Source of the DNA: Bacteroidota bacterium
Lineage (GTDB): Bacteria; Bacteroidota; Bacteroidia; Chitinophagales; Chitinophagaceae
Direction: 5' to 3'
DNA: 34,839 nt
Assembly (NCBI GenBank): GCA_013289175.1
Contig: JABDAN010000028.1
Location: forward strand, 1 to 34,839
How positions within the stretch are numbered: position 1 is the first letter of the stretch; every line of letters begins with the position of its first letter. The notes beneath the pieces are model-generated. The model did not search any database. It was not told the DNA's origin and saw only the letters and a list, made by a program, of their open reading frames with translations. Of the stretch, positions 16,311-25,201 are shown one piece after another. The position numbers and the translations under genes are program-made.

Positions 16311-18710
16311 TTATTCCGTTCTCAGGCTTTGAACCGGATTGGTAACGGCCGCCTTGATACTTTGATAACTGATCGTTACCAGGGTAAGAAGGATCGCACC
16401 CATGCCTGCCGCGGCGAAAATCCAAAGGGATATGTCTGTTCTGTAGGCAAATTGTTGCAACCACTGGTATAGTGACCACCAGGCTACGGGAATGGCGATC
16501 AGATAGGAAAGGCTTACTAAGAAGACAAATTCTCTGGACTGCATTTTCCAGAGATTGAAAACAGTTGCGCCCAGTACCTTGCGGATACCAATTTCTTTGG
16601 TGCGTTGCTCGGCAACAAAGGAGGCGAGACCGAAAAGTCCCAGACAGGATATAAAAATAGCCAGGGCGGTAAAGAATCCGGCGAGCTGACCTACGCGGGA
16701 TTCGACTCGGAACTTGGCATCGTATGCTTGGTCAACGAAGGTATAGTCAAAGGGCACGGAGGGACAGTATTTGGTAAAGACGGGCATGATCCGGCGCAGT
16801 GCCTCCTGTGCACTGAGTCCGGGATTGATCCGGACAGTAAGGTGGTTCATGTTGTAGTGCTCCAGATAGAACATGGCTGGAACCGGCAGCTCATAAGGGG
16901 ATTCCATTACCATATTTTTTACCACACCAATGATGGTAAACGGATTTTTTTGCCACAGGATCGTTTTACCGATTGGATCCTTTACTCCCAGAAACTTGAC
17001 CGTCGCTTCATTGACGATCATCGACCCACCATCCGATCCGGTGGCTTCGCTACGAAAATCCCGTCCTTTTATAAACTGCAGTCCGATGGTCTTCGCGTAC
17101 TGAGGAGAAACCCCTTTCATTGAAAAATCTGGGTCCGAAGGAACAGAACGGGGATGGTCTGTCCATGTCAGCCCGCCATTGAAGGGCCAGGATTCCGTTA
17201 CGGGGCTGATGGATTCAGCTACTTCTGTGATGGCGCCCGTAGCCAGGAGGTCATTGCGGAAAGCAGAAAAATGATCAAAAATATCATGGGTATGCATCTG
17301 CATCATGAACAGTCCCCCTCTGTCATAACCGACAGGCCTTTCCCGGGCAAACTGTACTTGGCGATATACGATGACCGTTCCGATGATCATGGCGATGGAA
17401 ACCGTGAACTGGACGACCACCAATACCTTTCTGGGCATCGATGCCAGTCGGCTGACTCTAAAAATTCCTTTCAGCACTTTTACGGGTTGGAAGGAAGAAA
17501 GGTAAAGCGCGGGGTAGCTGCCCGCGATCATTCCCGTAAAGATGCTAAATCCGATGAGGGCCAGCCACCAGAGCGGACTGGACCAGGGAATATGCATCTG
17601 TGTTTCTGCCAGCTGGTTAAAGAAGGGCAGGGACAGTAAAAAAAGACCCAGTGCCAATACGAGGGCCAGTGCAGCCACCAATATGGATTCACTATAGAAC
17701 TGAATGATGATCTGTCTGCGGGAGGAACCAATGGTTTTACGGATACCAACTTCCCGGGCCCTTTTTTCTGAGCGGGCCGTGCTCAGGGTCATAAAATTGA
17801 TGCAGGCCAGCCCGAGTACAAAAACGCCAATCAACCCAAACAATCGCACATAACGGATCTTACCGCTGTCGCTGTCACCGTCTTTGAATTCGGAATACAG
17901 GTGCCACCGGCTCATCGGGTGAAGGAATAATTCAGAGGTATTCTGATTGACTCCCTGCGGATCGATCCAGGGATCGGCGTCTCTTTTGATGTTCTTAATT
18001 TTGGCCGACACCTTTTCCATATCGGTGTGATCGGCCATTTGTACAAAGATCTGCCAGTTGTTGTCTCCCCAGCTGTGGCGGTTATACCGGGTCTCGGGAT
18101 CGAAATATTCATATAGGCTCCAGGGTGAAAAGAAGGTAATATCCCGGAAGGTACTGTTGTAAGGGAAGTCTTGATAAACGCCGGTTACCTGGATAGACAA
18201 GCTGTCGTCCATTCGAATTACCTGACCGATTGGACTGGCGTTGCCAAAGAGCGCTTTTGCCAAGGAGGCGGACAACAAGATGGAATGTGAATTTTCCAGG
18301 CCGGACCGGCTGCCCTCGATGATGGGTAATTTGAATATCGATAAACCTTCCGGTTCTATAAAATTTCCGGAGCGGATCAGCTTCTGTTCTCCAAAATGGA
18401 GGACATGATCCTGCGATTGGGAGGATATGGCTATCTTCTGAAAATCGCTTCCGAATTTTGAACGAAGTACGTCTACCACCGGGGCAGGCAATTGTCTTTG
18501 CGCACCTTTATGGCTGGGCCAAATCGCCCATACCTGCGCAATGCGCGGGTAGTTGTCAAACTGCCGGTCGTAGGACCACTCATTAAAGATCCAGCATGCG
18601 ATCAGCATGGCTACGGCCATACCAACCGAAAGGCCACCGATATTGATGGCGGCGGAAAGCCTGTTTTTCCGAAGGCTCCGCCCCGCGATTTTTAAGTAGT
18701 TCCCGATCAT
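16311..18710 (-). CDS. MacB/FtsX-type ABC transporter permease downstream of LytS/LytTR genes
   Basis: The protein has 799 residues, starting MIGNYLKIAGRSLRKN. N-terminal helix: GGLSVGMAVAMLIACWIF. The first FtsX block follows KIRYVRLFGLIG and has STARSEKRAREVGIRKTIGS; the second periplasmic domain has KGRDFRSEATGSDGGSMIVNEA; the C-terminal block has AEQRTKEIGIRKVLGAT, and the end is NPVQSLRTE. The subgroup motif before FtsX is WHLYSEFKDGDSDSGKIRYV. It lies 130 bases downstream of the LytTR regulator on the same strand, so transport and signalling may be connected, either by co-transcription or by direct regulation. No ATPase is adjacent. Long open frames antisense to it are shadows. Confidence 0.95.
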   Translation of the reverse strand: MIGNYLKIAGRSLRKNRLSAAINIGGLSVGMAVAMLIACWIFNEWSYDRQFDNYPRIAQVWAIWPSHKGAQRQLPAPVVDVLRSKFGSDFQKIAISSQSQDHVLHFGEQKLIRSGNFIEPEGLSIFKLPIIEGSRSGLENSHSILLSASLAKALFGNASPIGQVIRMDDSLSIQVTGVYQDFPYNSTFRDITFFSPWSLYEYFDPETRYNRHSWGDNNWQIFVQMADHTDMEKVSAKIKNIKRDADPWIDPQGVNQNTSELFLHPMSRWHLYSEFKDGDSDSGKIRYVRLFGLIGVFVLGLACINFMTLSTARSEKRAREVGIRKTIGSSRRQIIIQFYSESILVAALALVLALGLFLLSLPFFNQLAETQMHIPWSSPLWWLALIGFSIFTGMIAGSYPALYLSSFQPVKVLKGIFRVSRLASMPRKVLVVVQFTVSIAMIIGTVIVYRQVQFARERPVGYDRGGLFMMQMHTHDIFDHFSAFRNDLLATGAITEVAESISPVTESWPFNGGLTWTDHPRSVPSDPDFSMKGVSPQYAKTIGLQFIKGRDFRSEATGSDGGSMIVNEATVKFLGVKDPIGKTILWQKNPFTIIGVVKNMVMESPYELPVPAMFYLEHYNMNHLTVRINPGLSAQEALRRIMPVFTKYCPSVPFDYTFVDQAYDAKFRVESRVGQLAGFFTALAIFISCLGLFGLASFVAEQRTKEIGIRKVLGATVFNLWKMQSREFVFLVSLSYLIAIPVAWWSLYQWLQQFAYRTDISLWIFAAAGMGAILLTLVTISYQSIKAAVTNPVQSLRTE

Positions 18711-18840
18711 GGCGTTGGTTTTCCTCTAAGGACAGGAGACCGGAAAGAATGTTGCAACCCGATGAGAATTTTTCTGCTTCGATCGGTGTCAAAATGGATG
18801 CTGCCTTTACATGTGCAAGGGGGAAGGCTCCGGCGGGCTA

Positions 18841-19554
18841 CTACCGCTTGATCATTTTATCCTTTACAATTTCATGGATCACCTTTTCGCGCAGGTTTTG
18901 GCTGATGGTGATTTTTTCGGGACCGATGTCTAAAATATTTCCCTCAATACTTTTGACCTTGGTGATGTTTACAATAAATGATTTGTGCACTTTCATGAAC
19001 AGGTGGGAAGGAAGTTGATCTTCCAGGCTTTTGATGGTGACATAGACCATCATTTTTTTGGTCTTTGTATAAAGCATGACATAGTTGAGCATGGCTTCTG
19101 CATACATCAGGTCATCATAAAATACTTTTTCTATCTGGTTATTGCATTTGATAAAAAAATGGTCGGTGATCTTATCTGGACTACCAGGAGGCATTTTTTT
19201 GAGGTCGGATATTTCCTTTGCCTTGTTACAGGCCTTCAAAAACCGGTCGAAGGCAATCGGTTTCACCAGGTAGTCTACTACGTCCAAGCCATAGGCTTCC
19301 ACGGCATACATGGTATAGGCGGTTGTCAATATGGTAAGAGCGTCCGTATTTGAACTTTTCAGAAATTCAATGCCATTGATTTTTGGCATGTTGATGTCTA
19401 AAAATATGAGTTCAATGTCATTTTCAGCCAGTAAGGACATCGCTTTGAGGGGATTTTCTGCTTGTCCCGCCAATTCTAAATAATCGATTTCTTCGATGAA
19501 TTCCTGCAAAAGTTTTCTTGCAATGGGTTCGTCGTCTATGATGATGCATTTCAT
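18841..19554 (-). CDS. LytTR-family response regulator
   Basis: This 237-residue protein has a receiver domain at about 1-120 with the acidic pair D7/D8, phosphoacceptor D53 (IFLDINMP), T78 and K98 (DYLVKPI). A LytTR DNA-binding domain occupies about 135-235: FFIKCNNQIEKVFYDDLMYAEA, then SLEDQLPSHLFMKVHKSFIVN. Phosphorylation should drive dimerisation and binding to paired repeats. Its ATG overlaps the kinase stop by four bases (ATGA-type overlap), so the pair is translationally coupled. Likely targets include the permease gene 130 bases downstream, but I found no convincing LytTR repeat pair there. Confidence 0.95.
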   Translation of the reverse strand: MKCIIIDDEPIARKLLQEFIEEIDYLELAGQAENPLKAMSLLAENDIELIFLDINMPKINGIEFLKSSNTDALTILTTAYTMYAVEAYGLDVVDYLVKPIAFDRFLKACNKAKEISDLKKMPPGSPDKITDHFFIKCNNQIEKVFYDDLMYAEAMLNYVMLYTKTKKMMVYVTIKSLEDQLPSHLFMKVHKSFIVNITKVKSIEGNILDIGPEKITISQNLREKVIHEIVKDKMIKR

Positions 19555-20573
19555 ACCAGATCGATGTTTAAGTTTATTTCATAAAAGTCGTTGTCAGCAT
19601 GTATCCTGTACTCAAATTTACCCGGATAGAGAAGTTCCAGGCGGCGTTTTAAATTCGCAATGCCTATGCCACTTGATTTCTCCAGCGGGGAGGCCTGCGG
19701 ACATTCTATTGTATTGGAAACCTGACAATGCAGTGCTGTCCCCTTCGTGCAGAGCCGGATACAAATCTTGTTTTCTTTATCGGAGTAACTGCTTACAAAT
19801 TTGAAAGCATTTTCAATGGGAACCACAAGTAAAAGGGGAGCAATTTTTAATCCGGCCTCGGGCGGTTCCACCTGCAGACTGACCGTCAGGCTATCCTCTT
19901 TTCGTAGTCGTTGAAAGGATACATAATTTTTGATATACTCGATTTCACTGGTGAGATCGACCTTGTCTGCGCTGCAATCATACAGCTGATACCGGAGCAG
20001 TTCAGAGAACTGCAGCAATATTTTTCTGGCCATGGGATTGGTTTTATCAATATGGCCGTAAACGGTGTTGATTGAATTGAAAAGGGCGTGGGGATTGATC
20101 TGCGCTTTGAGGTAGTCCAGTTCATTTTTTATTCTTTCCTTTTCCAGCGATTCCATTTGTCTTAAGGCCTGGGTCCGGTCCGCAAACATTTTAATGACGG
20201 TGATGACCAATACCCATAGGGAAATATTGATGACGGAATTGACCAGTACAGTTTGAAACGCGGGCAGGGGCGTTGCATGAAAAACCGAAAGATTCATTTG
20301 AATGGCAAGCAGTGTCCTTAACCAGGCTGACACCGCAATCAAGGCTATCAGGGCGAAAGAAAAGAGCGCATATTTCTTTTTAACCAGGTACCGTGGGATT
20401 AAAAAATGGTGGAGCAGATAATAATCGGCGGTTATGAAAATTAAATAACAAAATTCTACGGTCAGGGTTCTGGACAGGGTAAAGGTATAACTGCGGAAAA
20501 GAGTGACCCAAAACAGGTACATGCCTATCCAAAAAAGGTAATGATCTATGAAGGTTCTGCCTTTCAATATCAA
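19551..20573 (-). CDS. LytS-type (YehU-like) sensor histidine kinase
   Basis: The protein has up to 340 residues, with four membrane helices in the first 130 residues, a short coiled coil (about 135-156), a His_kinase domain and an ATPase domain. The phosphorylation motif reads QINPHALFNSINTVYG with H162; the usual PHFLFN has A163 in place of F. The N-box reads PIENAFKFV with N255 and F259 where most members have H. The glycine-rich SSGIGIANLKRRLELLYPG is at about 300-319. The signal it senses is unknown; there is no extracellular domain, so it probably senses within the membrane. The 5' end is uncertain: the longest frame starts at TTG 20573, while the first ATG is at 20522, and a -7-like element at 20582-20589 would leave only a few leader bases for the TTG start. 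Confidence 0.92.
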   Translation of the reverse strand: MILKGRTFIDHYLFWIGMYLFWVTLFRSYTFTLSRTLTVEFCYLIFITADYYLLHHFLIPRYLVKKKYALFSFALIALIAVSAWLRTLLAIQMNLSVFHATPLPAFQTVLVNSVINISLWVLVITVIKMFADRTQALRQMESLEKERIKNELDYLKAQINPHALFNSINTVYGHIDKTNPMARKILLQFSELLRYQLYDCSADKVDLTSEIEYIKNYVSFQRLRKEDSLTVSLQVEPPEAGLKIAPLLLVVPIENAFKFVSSYSDKENKICIRLCTKGTALHCQVSNTIECPQASPLEKSSGIGIANLKRRLELLYPGKFEYRIHADNDFYEINLNIDLV

Positions 20574-20581
20574 CGTTTCAA

Positions 20582-20589
20582 CAAAGGTA
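20582..20589 (-). promoter_or_regulatory. Candidate Bacteroidota -7 promoter element for the LytS/LytTR operon
   Basis: On the minus strand these bases read TACCTTTG, a full match to the TAnnTTTG element of the Bacteroidota housekeeping sigma factor. No clear TTG sits at the expected -33 position. Transcription would start around 20575, favouring translation from the ATG at 20522 over the TTG at 20573. Confidence 0.42.
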
Positions 20590-20747
20590 TTGACATCAGC
20601 CAGTTTTTGAGGCTTATTACATGAACTACCTAAAACGCTTGATAAACGAGTACTTGATCAAGGAATCACACTGGATGCTGTAAATAGTTTTTACGAAAGG
20701 GAAGGATCTCTCAAGTTTGCTTTCCAATTCACTAAAATATTATCAAA

Positions 20748-21245
20748 ATGAAAAAAGTTATGCATTGGTTTTTAAATCCGCCGGTAACAGGTCAGACTAC
20801 CATTTTAATTATTCGGCTGATGACCGGAACGGTTTTTCTTTGGGAAGGGGTCTTAAAATTTGTTTATGTCAATCAGGGAGTGGGGCGATTTACCAAGCTG
20901 GGATTTCCCTTTCCGCAAACAACGGCCCATATCATTGCGAGCGGTGAGATCCTAGGAGGTTTATTGTTGATCTTTGGTCTTTTCACCCGGATCACGGCCT
21001 TTTATTTTATTGTCCAGATGATCGTGGCCGTCCTCAGCACAAAAATCGATTTGTATTTTGGGCGGAGTCCTTTGCCGATGCCGCCTGCGCTGCCTAAGAC
21101 GGGAATATGGGCGGTGCTGCATGAAACGCGTTCCGACTACGCACAAATTCTCACCTGTCTTTTTTTGCTTTTGGAAGGGGCCGGGAGACGCTCACTGGAT
21201 TTCATGATTTCTACGGCTAAAAAAGTTTATCAGATCGCCAGCTGA
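20748..21245 (+). CDS. DoxX-family membrane protein
   Basis: The product has 165 residues and four membrane helices, with the DoxX signatures: TILIIRLMTGTVFLWEGVLK in helix 1, then GEILGGLLLIFGLFTRITAF in helices 2-3. The region DLYFGRSPLPMPPALPKTGI is a loop, and SDYAQILTCLFLLLEGAGR the last helix. DoxX proteins are inner-membrane proteins linked in some species to redox stress or thiosulfate:quinone oxidation; the role here is not shown. It is divergent from the LytS gene with a 174-base gap and appears to be a single-gene unit. Confidence 0.9.
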   Translation: MKKVMHWFLNPPVTGQTTILIIRLMTGTVFLWEGVLKFVYVNQGVGRFTKLGFPFPQTTAHIIASGEILGGLLLIFGLFTRITAFYFIVQMIVAVLSTKIDLYFGRSPLPMPPALPKTGIWAVLHETRSDYAQILTCLFLLLEGAGRRSLDFMISTAKKVYQIAS

Positions 21246-21261
21246 AAAGCGGTTTTAATGA

Positions 21262-21282
21262 ACCCGGTGAACTGCCCCGGGT
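21262..21282 (+). terminator. Weak hairpin after the DoxX gene
   Basis: ACCCGG (21262-21267) pairs with CCGGGT (21277-21282) around a nine-base loop, 16 bases after the stop codon. The stem is GC-rich, but no T-run follows, so the terminator call is tentative. Confidence 0.33.
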
Positions 21283-21457
21283 ATTGCATTTCATCCTTAG
21301 ACTGAAAAGTTTTGACCTATCGAAAAAAAAGAGGTATTCGCCGCGATCATGAATGCTTAATCGATGTTGCGGACATTATCTGAATTTCCTTTTCATCTTC
21401 TATGGGCACTGGACCTGGTAATACGGACAGTTCGCTGCGGAAGTGGTAGGACGGAAA

Positions 21458-21871
21458 TTATCGAACGCCGGATACCGTTCCTCGCTTCTGGATTTTGGAG
21501 GCGATCAGGGCAAAAATTCCCAGGATGATTCCCGAGATCACCCCAACGAAGGGACCGGTGACGGCCATCAGGATACGCGGATGTTTGGGCCAGGGCATCC
21601 GGGTCATCATGTCAGCTTCCTCGGGGTGATTAGCCAGGTAGGTTTTAGCCAGCAACAAGTGAACGGCGGTGATCCAGATGCTGTTGGCAATACCCAGCAA
21701 AAGGCCGTGTAGGAAAAACTTACCGGAACAGCGCTTGGCGATACAGTAGGCGCAGATAACAAAAATGACGATCCAAAAAGCAGGTTCCCAGTGCGGGGGT
21801 ATCCAATATACCGTGGCGAAAGCCATGGCCAATCCGAACAAGGAGAGTTGAAAGATCAATTTCCAGTTCAT
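21458..21871 (-). CDS. Conserved four-helix membrane protein of unknown function
   Basis: This 137-residue protein has four hydrophobic segments at about 5-24, 31-48, 54-76 and 104-127. A conserved-looking loop between helices 3 and 4 contains YLANHPEEADMMTRMPWPKH, rich in Met, His and acidic residues, which could bind a metal. It ends in a basic tail. The start ATG (MNWKLIFQLS) follows an AT-rich leader. It converges on DoxX, about 210 bases apart. The composition and helix pattern argue for a real gene, but no function is assigned. Confidence 0.75.
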   Translation of the reverse strand: MNWKLIFQLSLFGLAMAFATVYWIPPHWEPAFWIVIFVICAYCIAKRCSGKFFLHGLLLGIANSIWITAVHLLLAKTYLANHPEEADMMTRMPWPKHPRILMAVTGPFVGVISGIILGIFALIASKIQKRGTVSGVR

Positions 21872-22034
21872 AACGGGGATTTAAGGTGAACAATCGTTAG
21901 AGGGAATTCCTGAAATTACGATGTTTATAGCAGGATTTTAGAAAATGATTCACCCCGAAACAATCGGAAAACTGTAAAAAATTTTTGTGCCCAGCGACAC
22001 GAATTGTAAGATCGAGGGTTATCTATTTTTCAAG

Positions 22035-22303
22035 TTATTTTATCCCGCGAAGTTCCTGCATCATATCGGTTAGGGATAATACAACGACATCTTTTGAAAC
22101 CGAATACCGCTCCCGGCCAGGATATACGATAAATCGCTCCGTTGCTTTGATGTCTTCACGTCCAATATGAAACCCTTTTGATAAAGTGGGAGCCATTGAA
22201 CGTTGGCAAGGGTGGTTTTACCTGCCTAATGCGGTCTTGAGAATGCATTGCAGAATTCACCCAATAATCCGATAATTTCTGACTGAATTTCACATTTAGT
22301 CAT
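22035..22303 (-). pseudogene. Decayed, internally deleted ATP-binding protein (DUF4143-type AAA ATPase)
   Basis: Two pieces of one gene are visible on the minus strand. The first starts at ATG 22303 (SEIIGLLGEF) and reaches a Walker-A remnant AGKTTLAN at 22202-22225, with an in-frame TAG (22226-22228) immediately before it where the family normally has Q (GPRQAGKTT). Directly after it, in a different frame, comes the typical C-terminal end: KGFHIGREDIKATERFIVYP, then a strand and VVVLSLTDMMQELR, stopping at 22035. Intact members are about 370-400 residues, so most of the middle is deleted. The combination of stop codon, frameshift and deletion shows a dead gene. Confidence 0.72.
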
Positions 22304-22762
22304 CCTAGTAAATCTAACACCAGGCTATAGTATAACAAGGTAAAATACCGACTCTTTGTCGATATTTCTACTGATCGTACTCGTGGGCGGCCTGGATGAA
22401 CAATTTGAAAAATCGGCGCGGAACAAATAATGCTATAATACAGGCCAGCGCTATATTATAACTGTCCTTAATTTGATTCATAACTAATAAAATTACCCCA
22501 AAATTTCAATATCCAACGTTCACAAAGAGTTAGATCAGTTTGACAGGTTCATTGGTTTAAGAAAAGCGACAAGTAAACCGGTTCGGATCAGTAAACAAAG
22601 ACAAGATTTGTCGATGCATCCTCTTTGAATTTCTGTCAAACGGACGGTTTTGTATCATTATCGAACAGAATTTAAACATTATTGCCATCTTAATAAGCTT
22701 ATAAACAACCAGTTGAAAGACCGGCACTTTTTTGGCATTTTTGAGATACAAATACTGGAGGT
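22304..22762. other. AT-rich intergenic stretch before the fourth permease
   Basis: These 459 bases are AT-rich and have no convincing gene. Short frames of 28-64 residues exist on both strands but show no motif. The permease start is preceded by GGAGG one base before ATGCTA, too close for an ordinary Shine-Dalgarno site. Confidence 0.45.
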
Positions 22763-25201
22763 ATGCTAAAAAATTATTTGACGATCACCTTTCGTAATCT
22801 CTGGAAGAACAAAGGTTTTACATTGATAAATATCATTGGCCTTGCAGTAGGACTTGCGACCTGCCTGTTGATCCTACTATTCGTGATGGACGAAATGGGA
22901 TATGATAAATATAATACGAAAGCAGATCGCGTCTACAGAGTAGATGGGGATATCCAGTTCGGCGGCAACCGCATGGTCTGCGCCCTGGCTCCGGATCCCA
23001 TGGGGCCGACGATGAAAAAAGACTATCCGGAGGTTGAACAATATACACGGTTCCGGGATTTTGGTGGAAGGTTCTTGGTTAAAAAGGGGAATCAGAACTT
23101 CCAAGAAAACAGGGTTCAATATGCCGATTCCTCGCTGTTTGAGGTTTTTACTATGCCAATGATCAGTGGAGATCCTTCTGTCGCACTGACGAACCCGGGT
23201 TCTATTGTACTCAGTGAATCGATGGCCCGCAAATATTTTAATTCCCAGGATGTGATCGGTAAATCGTTGCTGGTCAACGATACGGCGATTTATAAGGTAA
23301 CTGGCGTGATCAGGGATATGCCAGCGCAATCCCATTTTGCAGAAGATTTTTTTATATCCATGTCCTCCAACCCTGAAAGCCGCCAGGGCATGTGGGTCAT
23401 GAATAATTTCAATACCTATATTGTTCTAAAACCTGGCACGAATCCGAAACTTTTCTCCAACCATTTAAACGAGGTAGTTGAGAAATACCTTTTTCCGCAG
23501 GTGCAGCAGATGATCGGTTCTTCGGAAAAAGATTTTAAGGCAAGCGGGAACTCTGCCAAATATGTTCTCACACCACTGACGGATATTCATCTACACTCCA
23601 ACAAAACTGGAGAGCTGGGAGCCAATAGCGATATCGAATACATATATATATTTTCCGGAGTTGCGGTGTTGATTTTACTTATTGCCTGCGTCAATTTTAT
23701 GAATTTGTCGACAGCCCGTTCTTCTAACCGGGCAAAAGAAGTGGGCGTGCGTAAAGTTTTGGGTTCTCTGAGAAGCAGTCTGGTCAGACAGTTCCTAGCG
23801 GAGTCTATTATCGTTAGTTTGATTTCACTCGTTGTCGCAGTCGCTTTAATTACGCTCTGTCTTCCTTATTTCAATGCATTGTCCGGCAAATCGATCACGG
23901 TGCATTTTCTGTCCAGGCCGCAATGGCAACTTTCCCTGATCGGACTGGCCCTGCTGGTCGGCCTTATGGCGGGCGCCTATCCTGCGTTCTATCTTTCTGC
24001 CTTTTCACCCATTAAAGTCCTGAAAGGCATGCTTTCGACGGGTTTCAAGTCTGGTCGATTGAGGAGCACTTTGGTCGTTTTTCAGTTTTCCATCTCTATT
24101 TTTCTGATCATCAGCACGATTATTATTTATAATCAGCTTCAATATATACGTCACAAGGATATTGGTTTTGACAGGGAGCAGGTTTTGGTGGTACAGAATG
24201 CGGACGCGCTGGGCAGCCGGTCCAAAGCATTTCAGACGGAACTGATGCGAATTGGCGGCGTAGAGAATGTGACGATGACAACATTTCTTCCGACGAATAG
24301 TAACCGAAGTGAGGCACCTATGTTTATGGATCCTACATTGGATCAGAAAAGAGCCATATCGCTACAAATATGGAATATAGACGAGCACTATTTACCAACA
24401 CTCGGTATGTCGGTAGAAAAAGGGCGGAATTTTTCAGAGCAGTTTCCGACAGATTCAATGGGCGTTATTATCAACGAGGCAGCTGCCAGGTTGATGGGAT
24501 CTACGGATCCATTAAACAAAAATCTGTACATTCCCAAAGATTTCCAGGCTCCGAAATCGGCGGATAATGTGCTTGCTTATCACATTCTAGGCGTAGTCAA
24601 GGATTTTAATTTTAATTCACTGAGGCAGCAGGTGACACCACTGGTTTTTATGCTCGGAAGCAGTCCGGGTAACGCGGCTATCCGCGTCCATGCAGCCAAC
24701 TTGCCGGAGTTGGTGGCATATATAAACAATGTTTGGAAGGCGATGGCACCTTTCCAGCCTTTCAAATGCTCCTTCATGGATGATGATTTTAATCATATTT
24801 ATGATGCCGAACAAAGGGTGGGGAACATCTTCGTAAATTTCGCTGTATTGGCTATATTCATAGCCTGTCTTGGCCTTTACGGCCTGGTGACATATGCCGC
24901 CGAACAACGTTCACGTGAAATAGGAATACGCAAGATATTGGGCGCGTCCGCTGGTAATGTGGCCAGGCTCTTATCCAGAGATTTTCTCGGACTGGTCATT
25001 ATTTCGGCGGCAATAGCTTTTCCCCTCGCTGGCTGGGTCATGCATAGGTGGTTGCAGGATTTTGCATACCGGGTAGGTGTCAGCTGGTGGGTGTTTATCT
25101 TGGCAGGCGCGCTTGCCCTTATCATAGCGCTGGTCACCATAAGTTTTCAGGCGATTAAAGCGGCCCTGATAAATCCGGTCAAAATCTTAAAGTCAACCTA
25201 A
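22763..25201 (+). CDS. MacB/FtsX-type ABC transporter permease (second subgroup)
   Basis: The protein is complete at 812 residues, starting MLKNYLTITFRNLWKN. It has an N-terminal helix (IIGLAVGLATCLLILLFVMD), a periplasmic domain, a first FtsX block with STARSSNRAKEVGVRKVLGS, a second periplasmic domain with KGRNFSEQFPTDSMGVIINE, and a C-terminal FtsX block with AEQRSREIGIRKILGAS, ending NPVKILKST. Before the first FtsX block it reads HLHSNKTGELGANSDIEYIY, a wording shared with the copy at 26032 (HGELEHN-type) and unlike the YVRLF copies. Its C-terminus KILKST departs from the SLRxE ending of the other four. Function and substrate are unknown, and no ATPase is adjacent. Confidence 0.95.
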   Translation: MLKNYLTITFRNLWKNKGFTLINIIGLAVGLATCLLILLFVMDEMGYDKYNTKADRVYRVDGDIQFGGNRMVCALAPDPMGPTMKKDYPEVEQYTRFRDFGGRFLVKKGNQNFQENRVQYADSSLFEVFTMPMISGDPSVALTNPGSIVLSESMARKYFNSQDVIGKSLLVNDTAIYKVTGVIRDMPAQSHFAEDFFISMSSNPESRQGMWVMNNFNTYIVLKPGTNPKLFSNHLNEVVEKYLFPQVQQMIGSSEKDFKASGNSAKYVLTPLTDIHLHSNKTGELGANSDIEYIYIFSGVAVLILLIACVNFMNLSTARSSNRAKEVGVRKVLGSLRSSLVRQFLAESIIVSLISLVVAVALITLCLPYFNALSGKSITVHFLSRPQWQLSLIGLALLVGLMAGAYPAFYLSAFSPIKVLKGMLSTGFKSGRLRSTLVVFQFSISIFLIISTIIIYNQLQYIRHKDIGFDREQVLVVQNADALGSRSKAFQTELMRIGGVENVTMTTFLPTNSNRSEAPMFMDPTLDQKRAISLQIWNIDEHYLPTLGMSVEKGRNFSEQFPTDSMGVIINEAAARLMGSTDPLNKNLYIPKDFQAPKSADNVLAYHILGVVKDFNFNSLRQQVTPLVFMLGSSPGNAAIRVHAANLPELVAYINNVWKAMAPFQPFKCSFMDDDFNHIYDAEQRVGNIFVNFAVLAIFIACLGLYGLVTYAAEQRSREIGIRKILGASAGNVARLLSRDFLGLVIISAAIAFPLAGWVMHRWLQDFAYRVGVSWWVFILAGALALIIALVTISFQAIKAALINPVKILKST

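Noticed and set aside
16605-17639. Long plus-strand open frames (172 and 161 residues)
   Set aside because: They are antisense to the well-supported permease at 16311-18710 and have unnatural composition.
22763-22763. GGAGG one base before the permease ATG as a Shine-Dalgarno site
   Set aside because: The spacing is too short, and Bacteroidota rarely rely on such sites.
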